A DNA stretch of 64,000 bases from Alteromonas sp. IB21 (GTDB lineage Bacteria > Pseudomonadota > Gammaproteobacteria > Enterobacterales > Alteromonadaceae). Shown piece after piece: positions 39,554-48,987 of the stretch. Position numbers and translations under genes: made by a program. The notes under the pieces are model-generated. The model ran no database searches, was not told the DNA's origin, and saw only the letters and a list, made by a program, of their open reading frames with translations. The first letter of the stretch is position 1; each line of letters opens with the position of its first letter. The DNA is taken from assembly GCF_016405965.1 (NCBI RefSeq), contig NZ_JAEFCD010000015.1:1-64000 (forward strand), written 5' to 3'.

Positions 39554-40771
39554 TTAGGCCAACATCATTTTTGCTTTTTTAAGTGCAGCAAATAGGCTGT
39601 CCACTTCTTCAAGCGTGTTATAAATTGAGAACGATGCACGAGCAGTACCGGGAACACCGAGACGCTTCATTAATGGCTGGGCACAATTATCGCCAGTGCG
39701 AATCGCCACACCTTGCCTGTCTAAGATAAACCCAATATCAGCCGGGTGTGCGCCATCAAGTGCAAAGCTTAGGACGCCAACCTTATTAGGGGCCGTTCCT
39801 ATGATACGCATGCCTTCAAGTGCTTCAGCCTGCTGTGTCGCATAAGCAAGCAGTTTTTGCTCGTGCTCGTGCAAGGCTTTTACATCAAGGCCACTAAACC
39901 AATCTACTGCGGCTCCCATGCCGATAGCACCGGCAATGTTAGGCGTGCCTGCTTCCAAACGATTTGGTAACGCTCCCCATGTAGCTTCATGGTAAGTGAC
40001 ATCTTTAATCATTTCGCCGCCAACCTGCCAAACCGGCCAGGTTTCTAGCACGTCTTTTTTACCCCATAGGCAACCGATGCCCGTTGGGCCAAACAATTTG
40101 TGACCAGAAAAAGCGTAGAAATCGCAGCCAATATCTTGAACGTCAACACCGCCGTGAGCGATGCCCTGTGCGCCATCAACTAGAACCCATGCACCAACAG
40201 CTTTGGCTTTTTGGGTGAGTAACTTGATAGGGTTGACGGTGCCTAGCGCATTAGAAACATGAGGAAAAGCCACCATCTTGGTGTTTTCAGACAGCAATCT
40301 ATCGAATGCGTCAACGTCAAGTTCTCCGCTATCGAAGATTGGAACAATGTTGAGCGTTGCACCAGCACGTCTGCAGGCCTGCTGCCACGTAACTAAATTG
40401 GCGTGATGCTCAAGTTCAGTCACCATTACTTCATCGCCTTCGCTAAGAAGCTGACCTACCCCATTCGCCACTATGTTAATGGCTTCAGTAGTGCCGGCAG
40501 TCCAGATGACTTCTTCGCGAACCGTTGCGTTAATAAACTTAGCTACGCTGGTACGTGCATTTTCATAGCGGCGGGTCGCCTCATCCGATAGATGATGCGC
40601 GCCGCGGTGCACGTTCGCATTCGTCCCTGTATAAAAGTCGACAAGCGCGTCAATTACAGCCTGAGGCTTTTGCGTTGTCGCTGCATTATCAAGATAGACG
40701 AGCGGCTTGCCGTCTACCGTTTTAGATAAAATGGGAAACTGGGCACGAAGTGCTGCAACGTCTAAGCTCAT
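39554..40771 (-). CDS. sufS: Cysteine desulfurase SufS
   Basis: A PLP enzyme of 405 residues (group II desulfurase) that removes sulfur from cysteine for SufE. The PLP Lys is in SGHKLFGPTGIG, and the catalytic Cys is in IRTGDNCAQP on the short loop typical of SufS. Length equals E. coli (406). The start overlaps the end of sufD by four bases (ATGA), indicating coupled translation. Confidence 0.97.
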   Translation of the reverse strand: MSLDVAALRAQFPILSKTVDGKPLVYLDNAATTQKPQAVIDALVDFYTGTNANVHRGAHHLSDEATRRYENARTSVAKFINATVREEVIWTAGTTEAINIVANGVGQLLSEGDEVMVTELEHHANLVTWQQACRRAGATLNIVPIFDSGELDVDAFDRLLSENTKMVAFPHVSNALGTVNPIKLLTQKAKAVGAWVLVDGAQGIAHGGVDVQDIGCDFYAFSGHKLFGPTGIGCLWGKKDVLETWPVWQVGGEMIKDVTYHEATWGALPNRLEAGTPNIAGAIGMGAAVDWFSGLDVKALHEHEQKLLAYATQQAEALEGMRIIGTAPNKVGVLSFALDGAHPADIGFILDRQGVAIRTGDNCAQPLMKRLGVPGTARASFSIYNTLEEVDSLFAALKKAKMMLA

Positions 40772-42024
40772 TTAACCTCCATTTGGGAGAAACGCTCACT
40801 CAAGATAGGTGCTAGCCATTCACGCACCGCCGCATTGGGCACGTCGTTGATAAGCTCTTGAATAAACCCAAAATTAAGCATGACCAACGCTTTGCTGCGA
40901 GAAATCCCGCGGGTTAGCATGTAGTACAGCGATTCTTCTTCAATTTCGGCAACCGTTGCGCCGTGGGCACATTTAACGTCATCAGCGTAAATTTCAAGCT
41001 CAGGCTTAGTGTTAATAACGCCACGGCGAGATAGCAACAAATTACGGTTGTTAAGCTCTGCTAACGTTTTCTGAGCATCACGATGAATATGGATACGGCC
41101 ATTGAATACAGCACGGGCTTTGTCACCTACGATGCCGCGCGCATTTTCTTCTGTCGTGCCATTGGGCATGGCATGCTCAATCGTTGAGTGAAGATCGAAT
41201 AGTTCGCCCTCAGCCAGAAGATAAATGGCGTTCATTTTCGCATCGGCAAATTCGCCAGCGTGATGGATATCAACGTCTAAACGGGATAACTCACTGCCAT
41301 ACCCCACCATAGTGCTGTTGAGCGTAGTGCGGTTGTGAAGTTTAAAGTGGCTACCACCTAACTGTTTTGCTTTGCCAGTAAACATGGCAAAACGATAATG
41401 CTCTAGATGAGCATCATCACCTAAATCGTATTCAGCAAACGCGGTTGTTAAGCTTTCGGTATCACCGAAGCCTTGCTCAATGACGGTAGCGCTTGCGCCT
41501 TCAGCGACTTTCACGACTACGCGGGTATGCGCATCTACATCTTGTGAGGCCATGTTTACGATACGAACCGGCGTATCAATTTTCGCGTTTGCTTCTACGT
41601 TGATAAATACACCGTGTTGGCATAATGCATCGTTCACCAAACCAAACATATGACGGGCAGGTTTAACCTGACCATATACGCTACTTATGGCCTGCTGTGT
41701 TGCAGCATCATCGGTATTTAGTGACGTGATTGTCATGCCAGCCGGTACGTCTAACGTATTAACCTGTGTTATCAAAACGCCATCAACAAAAATCAAGTCT
41801 AGAGCATTAAGGTTATCTATAGCCGGTACTGGCAGGTTCTCAGCTTGTACAGCTTGTTTTGCTTCACGCTTTTCTACAGACGTGAGCGGCGTAAAACGCC
41901 AGCTCTCACTTCTTCGAGCTGGCCAACCGTCGGCTTTTAACTGTGCTAAGGCCTGTTGACGCACGGGCGATAAATAGTCGTCGCGCTGCGCTGTATCAAT
42001 GACCTGTTCTAGCCATTGACTCAT
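40768..42024 (-). CDS. sufD: SufD, FeS assembly scaffold subunit
   Basis: A 418-residue beta-helix protein that pairs with SufB in the SufBC2D scaffold. The C-terminal half has the family pattern GIVGDKARAVFNGRIHIHRDAQKT and later YADDVKCAHGATV with conserved Cys and His, then YYMLTRGISRSKA. It overlaps sufC and sufS by four bases at each end. Confidence 0.96.
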   Translation of the reverse strand: MSQWLEQVIDTAQRDDYLSPVRQQALAQLKADGWPARRSESWRFTPLTSVEKREAKQAVQAENLPVPAIDNLNALDLIFVDGVLITQVNTLDVPAGMTITSLNTDDAATQQAISSVYGQVKPARHMFGLVNDALCQHGVFINVEANAKIDTPVRIVNMASQDVDAHTRVVVKVAEGASATVIEQGFGDTESLTTAFAEYDLGDDAHLEHYRFAMFTGKAKQLGGSHFKLHNRTTLNSTMVGYGSELSRLDVDIHHAGEFADAKMNAIYLLAEGELFDLHSTIEHAMPNGTTEENARGIVGDKARAVFNGRIHIHRDAQKTLAELNNRNLLLSRRGVINTKPELEIYADDVKCAHGATVAEIEEESLYYMLTRGISRSKALVMLNFGFIQELINDVPNAAVREWLAPILSERFSQMEVK

Positions 42025-42782
42025 GCCTCAGCCTCCTCGTACGCCTTACCTAGGAATGCGTATCCGCTCTTTTCTACTTCTAGCGCTAATGACGCATCGC
42101 CACTTTTGACGATTTTACCGTCGGCAAGAATGTGTACAAAGTCAGGCTTGATGTAGTCAAGAAGACGCTGGTAGTGAGTAACAACAATGAAGCTGCGCTC
42201 ACCGTCGCGTTGGCTATTTACGCCATCGGCAACAACCTGTAGGGCGTCGACGTCAAGGCCAGAGTCTGATTCGTCAAGAATACAAAGTTTTGGCTCTAGC
42301 AAAATCATTTGCATGATTTCGTTACGCTTCTTCTCACCACCTGAGAAACCTTCGTTTACACCGCGCTTAAGAAAGTCTAGTGGAAGCTGAACTTGCTTAC
42401 ATGCCTCTTTCGCCTTTTTAAGGAACTCAGCAGCAGTCAGTGGCGCTTCGCCGCGCTCTTCACGCATGGCGTTTACCGACTCTTTCATAAATTCCATGTT
42501 GCTAACGCCAGGAATCTCTACTGGGTATTGAAACGCAAGGAAAAGACCTTCTCGCGCACGCTCTTCAACATCAAGCTCAAGCAAATTTTTACCGTTAAGG
42601 GTCGCTTCACCTTCACTTACTTCATAGCCGTCACGCCCAGAGAGCACGTAACCTAGTGTACTTTTACCGGCACCGTTAGGGCCCATGATAGCGTGTACTT
42701 CACCAGGTTTAACTTCAAGGTTAAGACCCTTAATGATGTTTTTCTCTTCCACGCTGGCATGTAAATTCTTGATACTAAGCAT
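42021..42782 (-). CDS. sufC: SufC, FeS assembly ATPase
   Basis: A 253-residue ABC-type ATPase that drives the shape change of the SufBC2D scaffold. Walker A is GPNGAGKST (about 34-42), the signature is GFSGGEKKRNE, and Walker B is CILDESDSGLD. It lies 3 bases after sufB and overlaps sufD by 4. Confidence 0.98.
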   Translation of the reverse strand: MLSIKNLHASVEEKNIIKGLNLEVKPGEVHAIMGPNGAGKSTLGYVLSGRDGYEVSEGEATLNGKNLLELDVEERAREGLFLAFQYPVEIPGVSNMEFMKESVNAMREERGEAPLTAAEFLKKAKEACKQVQLPLDFLKRGVNEGFSGGEKKRNEIMQMILLEPKLCILDESDSGLDVDALQVVADGVNSQRDGERSFIVVTHYQRLLDYIKPDFVHILADGKIVKSGDASLALEVEKSGYAFLGKAYEEAEA

Positions 42783-42785
42783 TGA

Positions 42786-44222
42786 TTACCCCACTGAACC
42801 TTCAAGACTAATTTCGAGCAGTTTGCCGGCTTCTACGGCAAATTCCATTGGCAGCTCTTTGAATACTTCTTTACAGAAGCCGTTAACAATCATAGAAACG
42901 GCTTTCTCTGTGTCTAGACCGCGTTGCTGACACAAGAATAATTGTTCGTCGCTCACCTTCGATGTTGTTGCTTCGTGCTCAACAATGGCCGAAGGGTTAC
43001 GGCTTTCGATATAAGGGAACGTGTGAGCGCCACACTTGTCGCCGATAAGTAGCGAGTCGCACTCGGTGAAGTTACGTGCACCGTCTGCGCGCGGGCCCAT
43101 TTGAACCAGTCCGCGATAAGCATTGTTGCTGTTACCCGCTGAGATACCCTTGGAGATGATGGTCGACCTGGTATTTTTACCCACATGGATCATCTTCGTA
43201 CCGGTATCGGCCTGCTGACGACCGCGCGTTAACGCTACTGAGTAGAACTCACCCACACTGTTGTCGCCTTTAAGAATACAGCTAGGGTACTTCCACGTTA
43301 CCGCAGAGCCCGTTTCTACCTGCGTCCATGATATTTTCGCGTTGGTATGCGCAATACCGCGTTTCGTTACGAAATTGTAGATACCGCCTTTGCCGTTTTC
43401 ATCACCCGGGTACCAGTTTTGTACCGTTGAGTATTTGATTTGGGCGTCGTCCATCGCAACTAATTCAACCACCGCAGCGTGCAGCTGGTTTTCGTCGCGC
43501 TGCGGTGCAGTACAACCTTCTAGATAGCTCACGTAGCTGCCTTCGTCGGCAACAATCAACGTACGTTCGAACTGCCCCGTGTTCATTTCGTTAATACGGA
43601 AATAAGTAGAAAGCTCCATTGGGCAGCGTGTGCCTTTTGGAATATAAACGAATGAACCATCTGTAAATACCGCGCTGTTTAGCGCTGCGAAGTAGTTATC
43701 TGTGCGCGGAACTACTGAACCAATGTATTTCTTAACAAGGTCTGGATATTTGTGAACCGCTTCAGAAATCGGGCAGAAAATAACGCCCGCTTCTTCGAGC
43801 TTTTCGCGATATGTGGTCACAACAGAGACCGAGTCGAATACGGCGTCAACTGCAACACCCGCTAACATTTCTTGTTCGTGCAGCGGTATACCCAGCTTCT
43901 CATAGGTACGCAGTAGCTCAGGGTCAACTTCATCTAGCGACTTCGGCTTATCTTTCATACTCTTTGGTGCCGAGTAGTAAGAAATTGATTGATAGTCGAT
44001 TTTAGGATAGTCAACGTGTGCCCAATCTGGCTCTTCCATTTCGAGCCATGCACGATAAGACTTCAAACGCCATTCAAGCATCCATTCTGGCTCATTTTTC
44101 ATTGCTGATATGCGGCGGATAACCGACTCGTCCAGGCCGCTTTCAAACGTTTCTGATTCGATTTCTGAATAGAAACCCGCATCGTACTTTCTTTCTAACG
44201 CCTGTTCGATCTGTTCACTCAT
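42786..44222 (-). CDS. sufB: SufB, FeS assembly scaffold subunit
   Basis: A 478-residue scaffold protein on which clusters are built. Visible blocks include [28 protein letters not shown] with Cys and Asp, and [20 protein letters not shown] with the Cys and His needed in studied SufB proteins. Length equals E. coli (495) within family range. It has its own promoter with an IscR site about 190 bases upstream. Confidence 0.97.
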   Translation of the reverse strand: MSEQIEQALERKYDAGFYSEIESETFESGLDESVIRRISAMKNEPEWMLEWRLKSYRAWLEMEEPDWAHVDYPKIDYQSISYYSAPKSMKDKPKSLDEVDPELLRTYEKLGIPLHEQEMLAGVAVDAVFDSVSVVTTYREKLEEAGVIFCPISEAVHKYPDLVKKYIGSVVPRTDNYFAALNSAVFTDGSFVYIPKGTRCPMELSTYFRINEMNTGQFERTLIVADEGSYVSYLEGCTAPQRDENQLHAAVVELVAMDDAQIKYSTVQNWYPGDENGKGGIYNFVTKRGIAHTNAKISWTQVETGSAVTWKYPSCILKGDNSVGEFYSVALTRGRQQADTGTKMIHVGKNTRSTIISKGISAGNSNNAYRGLVQMGPRADGARNFTECDSLLIGDKCGAHTFPYIESRNPSAIVEHEATTSKVSDEQLFLCQQRGLDTEKAVSMIVNGFCKEVFKELPMEFAVEAGKLLEISLEGSVG

Positions 44223-44409
44223 GTTGGGATCTCACTTGTTTGCCTGCATTTGCTGCCACTTTGCTTTCCTGACGATTAAATTACCCCACGGTCTTGGTAA
44301 TTTAAGTACTCACTTTTGTTCGGCCTTTAATCTGTTAAGCATCTATACGCTTACCTAAACGGCCGAAACTGCCAGTTACATTGAGGACAGCCTAAAATTT
44401 TGGTGCCGT

Positions 44410-44438
44410 AGTATATAATACCCGACTATTTCACTCAA
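44410..44438 (-). promoter_or_regulatory. Promoter of sufBCDS overlapping an IscR site
   Basis: On the minus strand TTGAGT (44433-44438) and TATACT (44410-44415) are 17 bases apart, in the 339-base gap between the IscS-type gene and sufB. The transcript leader would be about 180 bases, which is long; the rest of the gap holds no gene. Confidence 0.75.
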
Positions 44439-44442
44439 ATAT
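44418..44442 (-). promoter_or_regulatory. IscR type-1 binding site in the sufB promoter
   Basis: The 25 bases fit the E. coli type-1 IscR consensus (ATASYYGACT - RWWW - YAGTCRRSTAT) at 23 of 25 positions. It covers the -35 box and most of the spacer, so bound [2Fe-2S]-IscR would block RNA polymerase. Confidence 0.75.
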
Positions 44443-44561
44443 TCAGCCGCTATTTTACAGCGGTAAATACTCTTTTGACGCTACATGTGGCATTTTCTGC
44501 GCCCCATGGCTATTAATTTTAATTCATAGTCTTCACATGAAGACTCACTCTGAATGGTGAT

Positions 44562-45728
44562 TCACGCGGTAATTGCAGCACGTAATTTCGTCGTTACGTC
44601 AACAACCTTCTTTACTACGTAATCTATGTCATCTTGGGTCGTAAAACGTCCAACGCTAAAACGAATGCCCGCATGGGCAAGTTCGTTGCTTCGACCGATA
44701 GCCTTTAATACATATGAAGGCTCTAAGCTCGCCGATGTACATGCTGAGCCAGACGATACCGCAATATCGTTCAACCCCATCATTAGGCTTTCACCATCAA
44801 CACCAGCAAAACTAACATTAAGAATACCTGCTATACGCTGTGTCGCATGGCCGTTAAGATAAATATCGTCTAGTTGCTGCAAGCCTTGCCAAAGTGAATT
44901 TCTAAGGGCGAGTATGCGCGCATTATCATCATCCATCTTAGATACGGCTAAAGAAAGCGCTTCACCCATTCCAACAATTTGGTGAGTAGCTAGCGTACCC
45001 GAGCGCATGCCCCGTTCGTGCCCGCCACCGTGAATTTGTGAAACTAACTTAATTTTAGGACGTCGGCGGACGTAAAGTGCTCCCATTCCTTTCGGGCCAT
45101 ACATCTTGTGAGCCGACATCGACAGCAAATCTATGGGTAACTCCGCCAAATCCATTGCAATTTTACCCACGCTTTGCGCTCCATCCACATGAAAAAGCAC
45201 ATCATGCCCGCGGCAAATATCACCAATAGCTTGAATATCTTGAATTACACCTAGCTCATTATTCACGTGCATAACAGACACTAAAATGGTGTCTTCGCGC
45301 AGCGCATTTTCTAGATCTGTTAATTTTATCAGCCCGTCTTCTTGTACCTTAAGATAAGTAACTTCAAAGCCTTGGTTTTCCAGGTACTCGCAAGTGTCTA
45401 GGACTGCCTTATGTTCAGTGGCCACGGTAATAATATGCTTACCTTTCTCGGCATATCCCTCGGCTACGCCTTTTATCGCAAGATTATTAGACTCGGTGGC
45501 ACCTGAGGTAAATACAATTTCTCTTGGGTCACAGTTGAGGGCGTCGCTTATTTGATTTCTTGCGACATCTACCGCTTCTTCTGCCATCCAGCCAAATCGA
45601 TAGCTACGAGAGGCTGGATTGCCAAAGTTTCCGTCAAGTGTCAGGCACTTTGCCATTGCCTCGGCAACGAGTGGGTCTACCGGTGTAGTTGCGGCGTAGT
45701 CTAGATAAATGGGTGTTGATAAAGCCAT
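44562..45728 (-). CDS. iscS: IscS-type cysteine desulfurase
   Basis: A PLP desulfurase of group I, 388 residues. It opens [14 protein letters not shown] and has [12 protein letters not shown]. The PLP Lys is in [11 protein letters not shown], and the catalytic Cys is in [17 protein letters not shown] on the long mobile loop typical of IscS. It follows iscR by 18 bases as in isc operons. IscU, hscBA and fdx are absent here; the suf genes follow instead. It is slightly shorter than E. coli IscS (404). Confidence 0.93.
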   Translation of the reverse strand: MALSTPIYLDYAATTPVDPLVAEAMAKCLTLDGNFGNPASRSYRFGWMAEEAVDVARNQISDALNCDPREIVFTSGATESNNLAIKGVAEGYAEKGKHIITVATEHKAVLDTCEYLENQGFEVTYLKVQEDGLIKLTDLENALREDTILVSVMHVNNELGVIQDIQAIGDICRGHDVLFHVDGAQSVGKIAMDLAELPIDLLSMSAHKMYGPKGMGALYVRRRPKIKLVSQIHGGGHERGMRSGTLATHQIVGMGEALSLAVSKMDDDNARILALRNSLWQGLQQLDDIYLNGHATQRIAGILNVSFAGVDGESLMMGLNDIAVSSGSACTSASLEPSYVLKAIGRSNELAHAGIRFSVGRFTTQDDIDYVVKKVVDVTTKLRAAITA

Positions 45729-45746
45729 GGGTTAGTCAAAACCTAC

Positions 45747-46232
45747 TTAGAGTTGAATACTTACTTCAATGTCGCTAGTTATGTGACGCAGGGATGCGTT
45801 ACTGTCTTGACGACCAGCGACCTCTTGAACATCCCGCTTTGCCATTAGCTCACCTAACGTGATTGAATTTAAAAACGTAGCGATTCGATCACTTAAATCC
45901 TGCCACAGGCTATGGGTTAGACAGCGGTCGCCGCCTTGACAGTCAGCTTGACCTTGACAGCGTGTGGCGTCGATTGATTCATCCACTGCGCGAATGACCT
46001 CTCCTATCGCTATCTCGCTGGCTTCACGGCCTAATAAATAACCGCCGCCAGGACCACGAACACTATCTACTAGTTTCTCTTTACGAAGGCGAGAAAAAAG
46101 CTGTTCTAAATAGGATAAGGAGATTTCTTGTCGTTCTGAAATGTCGGCAAGAGGCACTGGACCACGCTTTGAATGCAAAGCGACGTCAAGCATCGCGGTA
46201 ACCGCATAGCGCCCTTTAGAAGTGAGTTTCAT
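45747..46232 (-). CDS. iscR: Iron-sulfur cluster regulator IscR
   Basis: An Rrf2-family repressor/activator of Fe-S assembly genes, 161 residues. The winged helix contains [12 protein letters not shown] and [15 protein letters not shown]. The cluster ligands Cys92, Cys98 and Cys104 ([14 protein letters not shown]) are at the same positions as in E. coli. The Met at 46232 is used: it has GGGAGA in front and lies about 25 bases after the predicted transcription start. Twenty extra upstream codons would run into the promoter. Confidence 0.97.
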   Translation of the reverse strand: MKLTSKGRYAVTAMLDVALHSKRGPVPLADISERQEISLSYLEQLFSRLRKEKLVDSVRGPGGGYLLGREASEIAIGEVIRAVDESIDATRCQGQADCQGGDRCLTHSLWQDLSDRIATFLNSITLGELMAKRDVQEVAGRQDSNASLRHITSDIEVSIQL

Positions 46233-46263
46233 TGGATTCTCCCGCCGTTTTGTGATGGCTGAA

Positions 46264-46292
46264 ATTCTCACATACCCGACTAAATTGGTCAA
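46264..46292 (-). promoter_or_regulatory. Promoter of iscR
   Basis: On the minus strand TTGACC (46287-46292) and GAGAAT (46264-46269) are 17 bases apart. The -35 lies inside the proximal IscR site, exactly as in the sufB promoter. Confidence 0.65.
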
Positions 46293-46296
46293 GTAT
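46272..46296 (-). promoter_or_regulatory. IscR type-1 binding site 1 at the iscR promoter
   Basis: The site matches the type-1 consensus at 24 of 25 positions. It covers the -35 box and spacer of the iscR promoter, so it should mediate autorepression. Confidence 0.85.
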
Positions 46297-46321
46297 AAAA
46301 CCTAGTAAAATAGTCAAGTAT
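46297..46321 (-). promoter_or_regulatory. IscR type-1 binding site 2 upstream of iscR
   Basis: A weaker site (4 mismatches, one half-site intact) that abuts site 1 with no gap. E. coli iscR also has two tandem type-1 sites. Confidence 0.6.
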
Positions 46322-46351
46322 TATTGATGGGTGCAATCGGATTTCTAAATG

Positions 46352-46372
46352 AAAAAAGAGTGACTCACACTC
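46352..46372 (-). terminator. Probable terminator of the alpha/beta hydrolase gene
   Basis: GAGTG pairs with CACTC over a 5-base loop, followed on the minus strand by TTTTTT. The stem is short; it lies 36 bases after the gene and protects the iscR promoter from read-through. Confidence 0.55.
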
Positions 46373-46407
46373 CTTGAGATAGACGAACTACATTAAAGGC
46401 AGTCATC

Positions 46408-47316
46408 TTACTCAGTGTTTAGATGAATGTGGGCGAGAATACTGTCTGCTATTCGATGGGACTGAAGGGTATCAATTTGGTGGCGCAACCCGCGCAGAAC
46501 CTGATGTTTCGCCCCCGATATTGCTTTTGCTGTAGCGGCACCGCCACTTGGGTGAACCATGCGATCCACATCACCATGTATCACTAACGTAGGGGCAGTG
46601 ATCTTCTGAAGCGATGTGGTGCGATCGCCGGACTTCATTATAGCTCCAATTTGTCTAAACATGGCTTTAGCGTCACTCTTTGCGCCATTTCTTTGCCATG
46701 CTAGTCGCGCATATTGATGCCACTGATTAATAGCATCTTCTGCCACACCATCGCCAATATGGGTCATCATAGCGTGGTAGTTTTTAATGGCCTCGCTTTC
46801 ATTCATCGGCGCTTTTGCTCTGGCCATTCGCAATAGCGTTGAATAAGAGGGCTGCCCTACCCGTCTATTCCCTGTTGTAGAAAAAATCGAGGTTAAAGAC
46901 TTAACATTTTTAGGATATTCGCTGGCCAGCGTTTGGGCTATCATTCCACCCATCGACATGCCTACGATATGTGCATTCTCAATGTTCAATGCTGACATTA
47001 GCTGCACGGTATCCTCAGCCATTTTGTCTAAACCGTAAGCATCTTTGGGCGCTCTACCCCGCAACTGCTGCAATAAATTAGGGTGAGGAGTATTACTACG
47101 AACAGAACGGCCGGCATCACGGTTATCAAAGCAAATTACATGTAAACCACTTTCAACTAACCGCTCAATAAGAGCTTTGGGCCAATATACAAGCTGTAAG
47201 CCTAGCCCAGCTATTAAAATTAGGGTGTCGTCATTGCCCGCTCCGTGCTCTGCGTAGCAAAATTTGTCGCCGCATTTTAGCGTTATATACTGTTCATTAT
47301 GCTGCGCTAAGCTCAT
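46408..47316 (-). CDS. Alpha/beta-fold hydrolase (probable esterase)
   Basis: A 302-residue alpha/beta hydrolase. The nucleophile Ser121 is in the elbow GMSMGG, the acid is Asp in VIHGDVDRMVHP, and the base is His in RGLRHQID. The oxyanion region is IAGLGLQLVYW. It groups loosely with esterases and aromatase-type hydrolases. The ATG at 47316 has AAGAGAAA in front; an upstream TTG is open but would overlap the previous gene. It follows a Baeyer-Villiger-type monooxygenase by about 30 bases, which suggests it cleaves that enzyme's ester product. Confidence 0.85.
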   Translation of the reverse strand: MSLAQHNEQYITLKCGDKFCYAEHGAGNDDTLILIAGLGLQLVYWPKALIERLVESGLHVICFDNRDAGRSVRSNTPHPNLLQQLRGRAPKDAYGLDKMAEDTVQLMSALNIENAHIVGMSMGGMIAQTLASEYPKNVKSLTSIFSTTGNRRVGQPSYSTLLRMARAKAPMNESEAIKNYHAMMTHIGDGVAEDAINQWHQYARLAWQRNGAKSDAKAMFRQIGAIMKSGDRTTSLQKITAPTLVIHGDVDRMVHPSGGAATAKAISGAKHQVLRGLRHQIDTLQSHRIADSILAHIHLNTE

Positions 47317-47347
47317 ATTATTTCTCTTGAAATTTTCGACAAAATCA

Positions 47348-48820
47348 TCAGCCTTGCTCTGCTCTTTTTTCAAATTTCAGCGCAGGGTCATCAACGCAAC
47401 CTTTGCGAAAAATCTTCACATCTTCTGCATAGTTGAACGACATCGACCAGGGAAAATGCATACCTTGCCGGGGTAGCTTGTCTAATGACCGTTGAATATA
47501 TCCTGCACCGAAGTTTAGCAGCGGCTGTGTTTCCATATCTGGATCTGCAATAGGCGTACACTGCAAAAAGCCGTGATGCTTCATGTGATTCAGTAACCGT
47601 GTAAAATGCTCGCACAAAAGCCCTATTTTTAACGTCCAAGAAGACGCTGTGTACCCCACCGCAATAGCGAAGTTAGGGACACCACTAAGCAACATGCCTT
47701 TGTACGTGACGCATGTTGGAAGGGACACGGGGTCGCCATCTATCTTGGGAATAAGCCCCCCTAACGGTAAAAGATTCAACCCTGTGGCAGTAACAATAAT
47801 ATCAGCATCTAAATGTTCGCCTGACTCAAGTTGAATACCCGTTTCGGTAAAAGTATCGATAGTATCGGTGGCAACCGAGGCCTTTCCACTGGAGATTGAT
47901 TCGAACAAGTCTCCGCCTGGAACAGCGCAAAGCCTTTGCTCCCAAGGATTATAAGGAGGATTGAAGTGCTTATCGACAGGATAGCCTTCAGGCAGCATTT
48001 TGATGTTTAGGCTGCGTATGATTTTTCGGGCTCGTTTCGGGAAGCGCTGGCAAAATGCATATACCCAGCGCTGTTTCGCAATATTAAACCGTCTGGCAGC
48101 ATTAAATGCGATATCGTCGTTAAACAAGGCGCGTAAATACTTTGCGATAGGATCTTCTACAGGCACAGGCAATACATAAGACGGCGTTCTTTGCAGCATT
48201 GTCACGTGCGAGGCTGTTTTTGCAATTGCAGGAACCAGGGTTACCGCCGTCGCACCGCTGCCTATTACGACAACTCTTTTATTTGCGTATTCCAGATCTT
48301 CGGGCCAGTGCTGAGGATGAACGATTTGACCGTTAAAACGGCATTGCCCTGAAAAATCTGGCGTATAACCTTTGTCATAACGATAATAGCCTGACGCATT
48401 GAAGATCCACCTTGCAGCTACTTGTTCACTTTGCCCGCTTTGTTCAGACTCAAGCGTTACCAGCCAATACTGTTTGTCAGTTTGCCAATTTATATCAACA
48501 ACACGGGTTAAAAAGCGTATGTGCTTTTTAATTCCGCTTTCGACTGCCGTCTCTTCTATGTAAGCCTTTATTGAATGTCCATCTGCAATGGCTTTTTTTT
48601 CTTTCCACGGTTTGAAGTCGTAACCGAAGGTAAATAAATCGGAGTCTGACCGAATTCCCGGGTACTTAAATAAATCCCAAGTGCCGCCGAGATCACCTCG
48701 TGCCTCAATAATCGAATAGGACAAGTCAGGACATTTCTTTTGAATGTGGTACGCACAACCAATTCCGGAGATTCCCGCGCCAACAATCAATACATCTAAA
48801 AATGGCACTGTCTTTTGCAT
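47348..48820 (-). CDS. Baeyer-Villiger-type flavin monooxygenase
   Basis: A 490-residue class B flavoprotein monooxygenase. It has two Rossmann motifs, GAGISG (14-19, FAD) and GSGATA (187-192, NADPH). Between them the Baeyer-Villiger fingerprint FxGxxxHxxxWP fits at 162-173 (FNGQIVHPQHWP). Such enzymes insert oxygen next to a ketone to form an ester or lactone. The closest known types are 4-hydroxyacetophenone- and cyclohexanone-monooxygenase-like proteins; the substrate is unknown. It is paired with the downstream hydrolase and interrupts the usual cysE-iscR neighbourhood. Confidence 0.9.
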   Translation of the reverse strand: MQKTVPFLDVLIVGAGISGIGCAYHIQKKCPDLSYSIIEARGDLGGTWDLFKYPGIRSDSDLFTFGYDFKPWKEKKAIADGHSIKAYIEETAVESGIKKHIRFLTRVVDINWQTDKQYWLVTLESEQSGQSEQVAARWIFNASGYYRYDKGYTPDFSGQCRFNGQIVHPQHWPEDLEYANKRVVVIGSGATAVTLVPAIAKTASHVTMLQRTPSYVLPVPVEDPIAKYLRALFNDDIAFNAARRFNIAKQRWVYAFCQRFPKRARKIIRSLNIKMLPEGYPVDKHFNPPYNPWEQRLCAVPGGDLFESISSGKASVATDTIDTFTETGIQLESGEHLDADIIVTATGLNLLPLGGLIPKIDGDPVSLPTCVTYKGMLLSGVPNFAIAVGYTASSWTLKIGLLCEHFTRLLNHMKHHGFLQCTPIADPDMETQPLLNFGAGYIQRSLDKLPRQGMHFPWSMSFNYAEDVKIFRKGCVDDPALKFEKRAEQG

Positions 48821-48987
48821 ACTTGACCTGAAGTGATGACTAACATTTCACATCAATGTATGTTCAAGATGGGGAGTAGTCAATTAAGACTGTTAATTTA
48901 AGGTTAACACAACATATTATCGCATTAATGCTGGGTTAAAGCTTAGCTTAAGGCTCGTCCTTTACACTTATAGGAATGACTCAGTGT

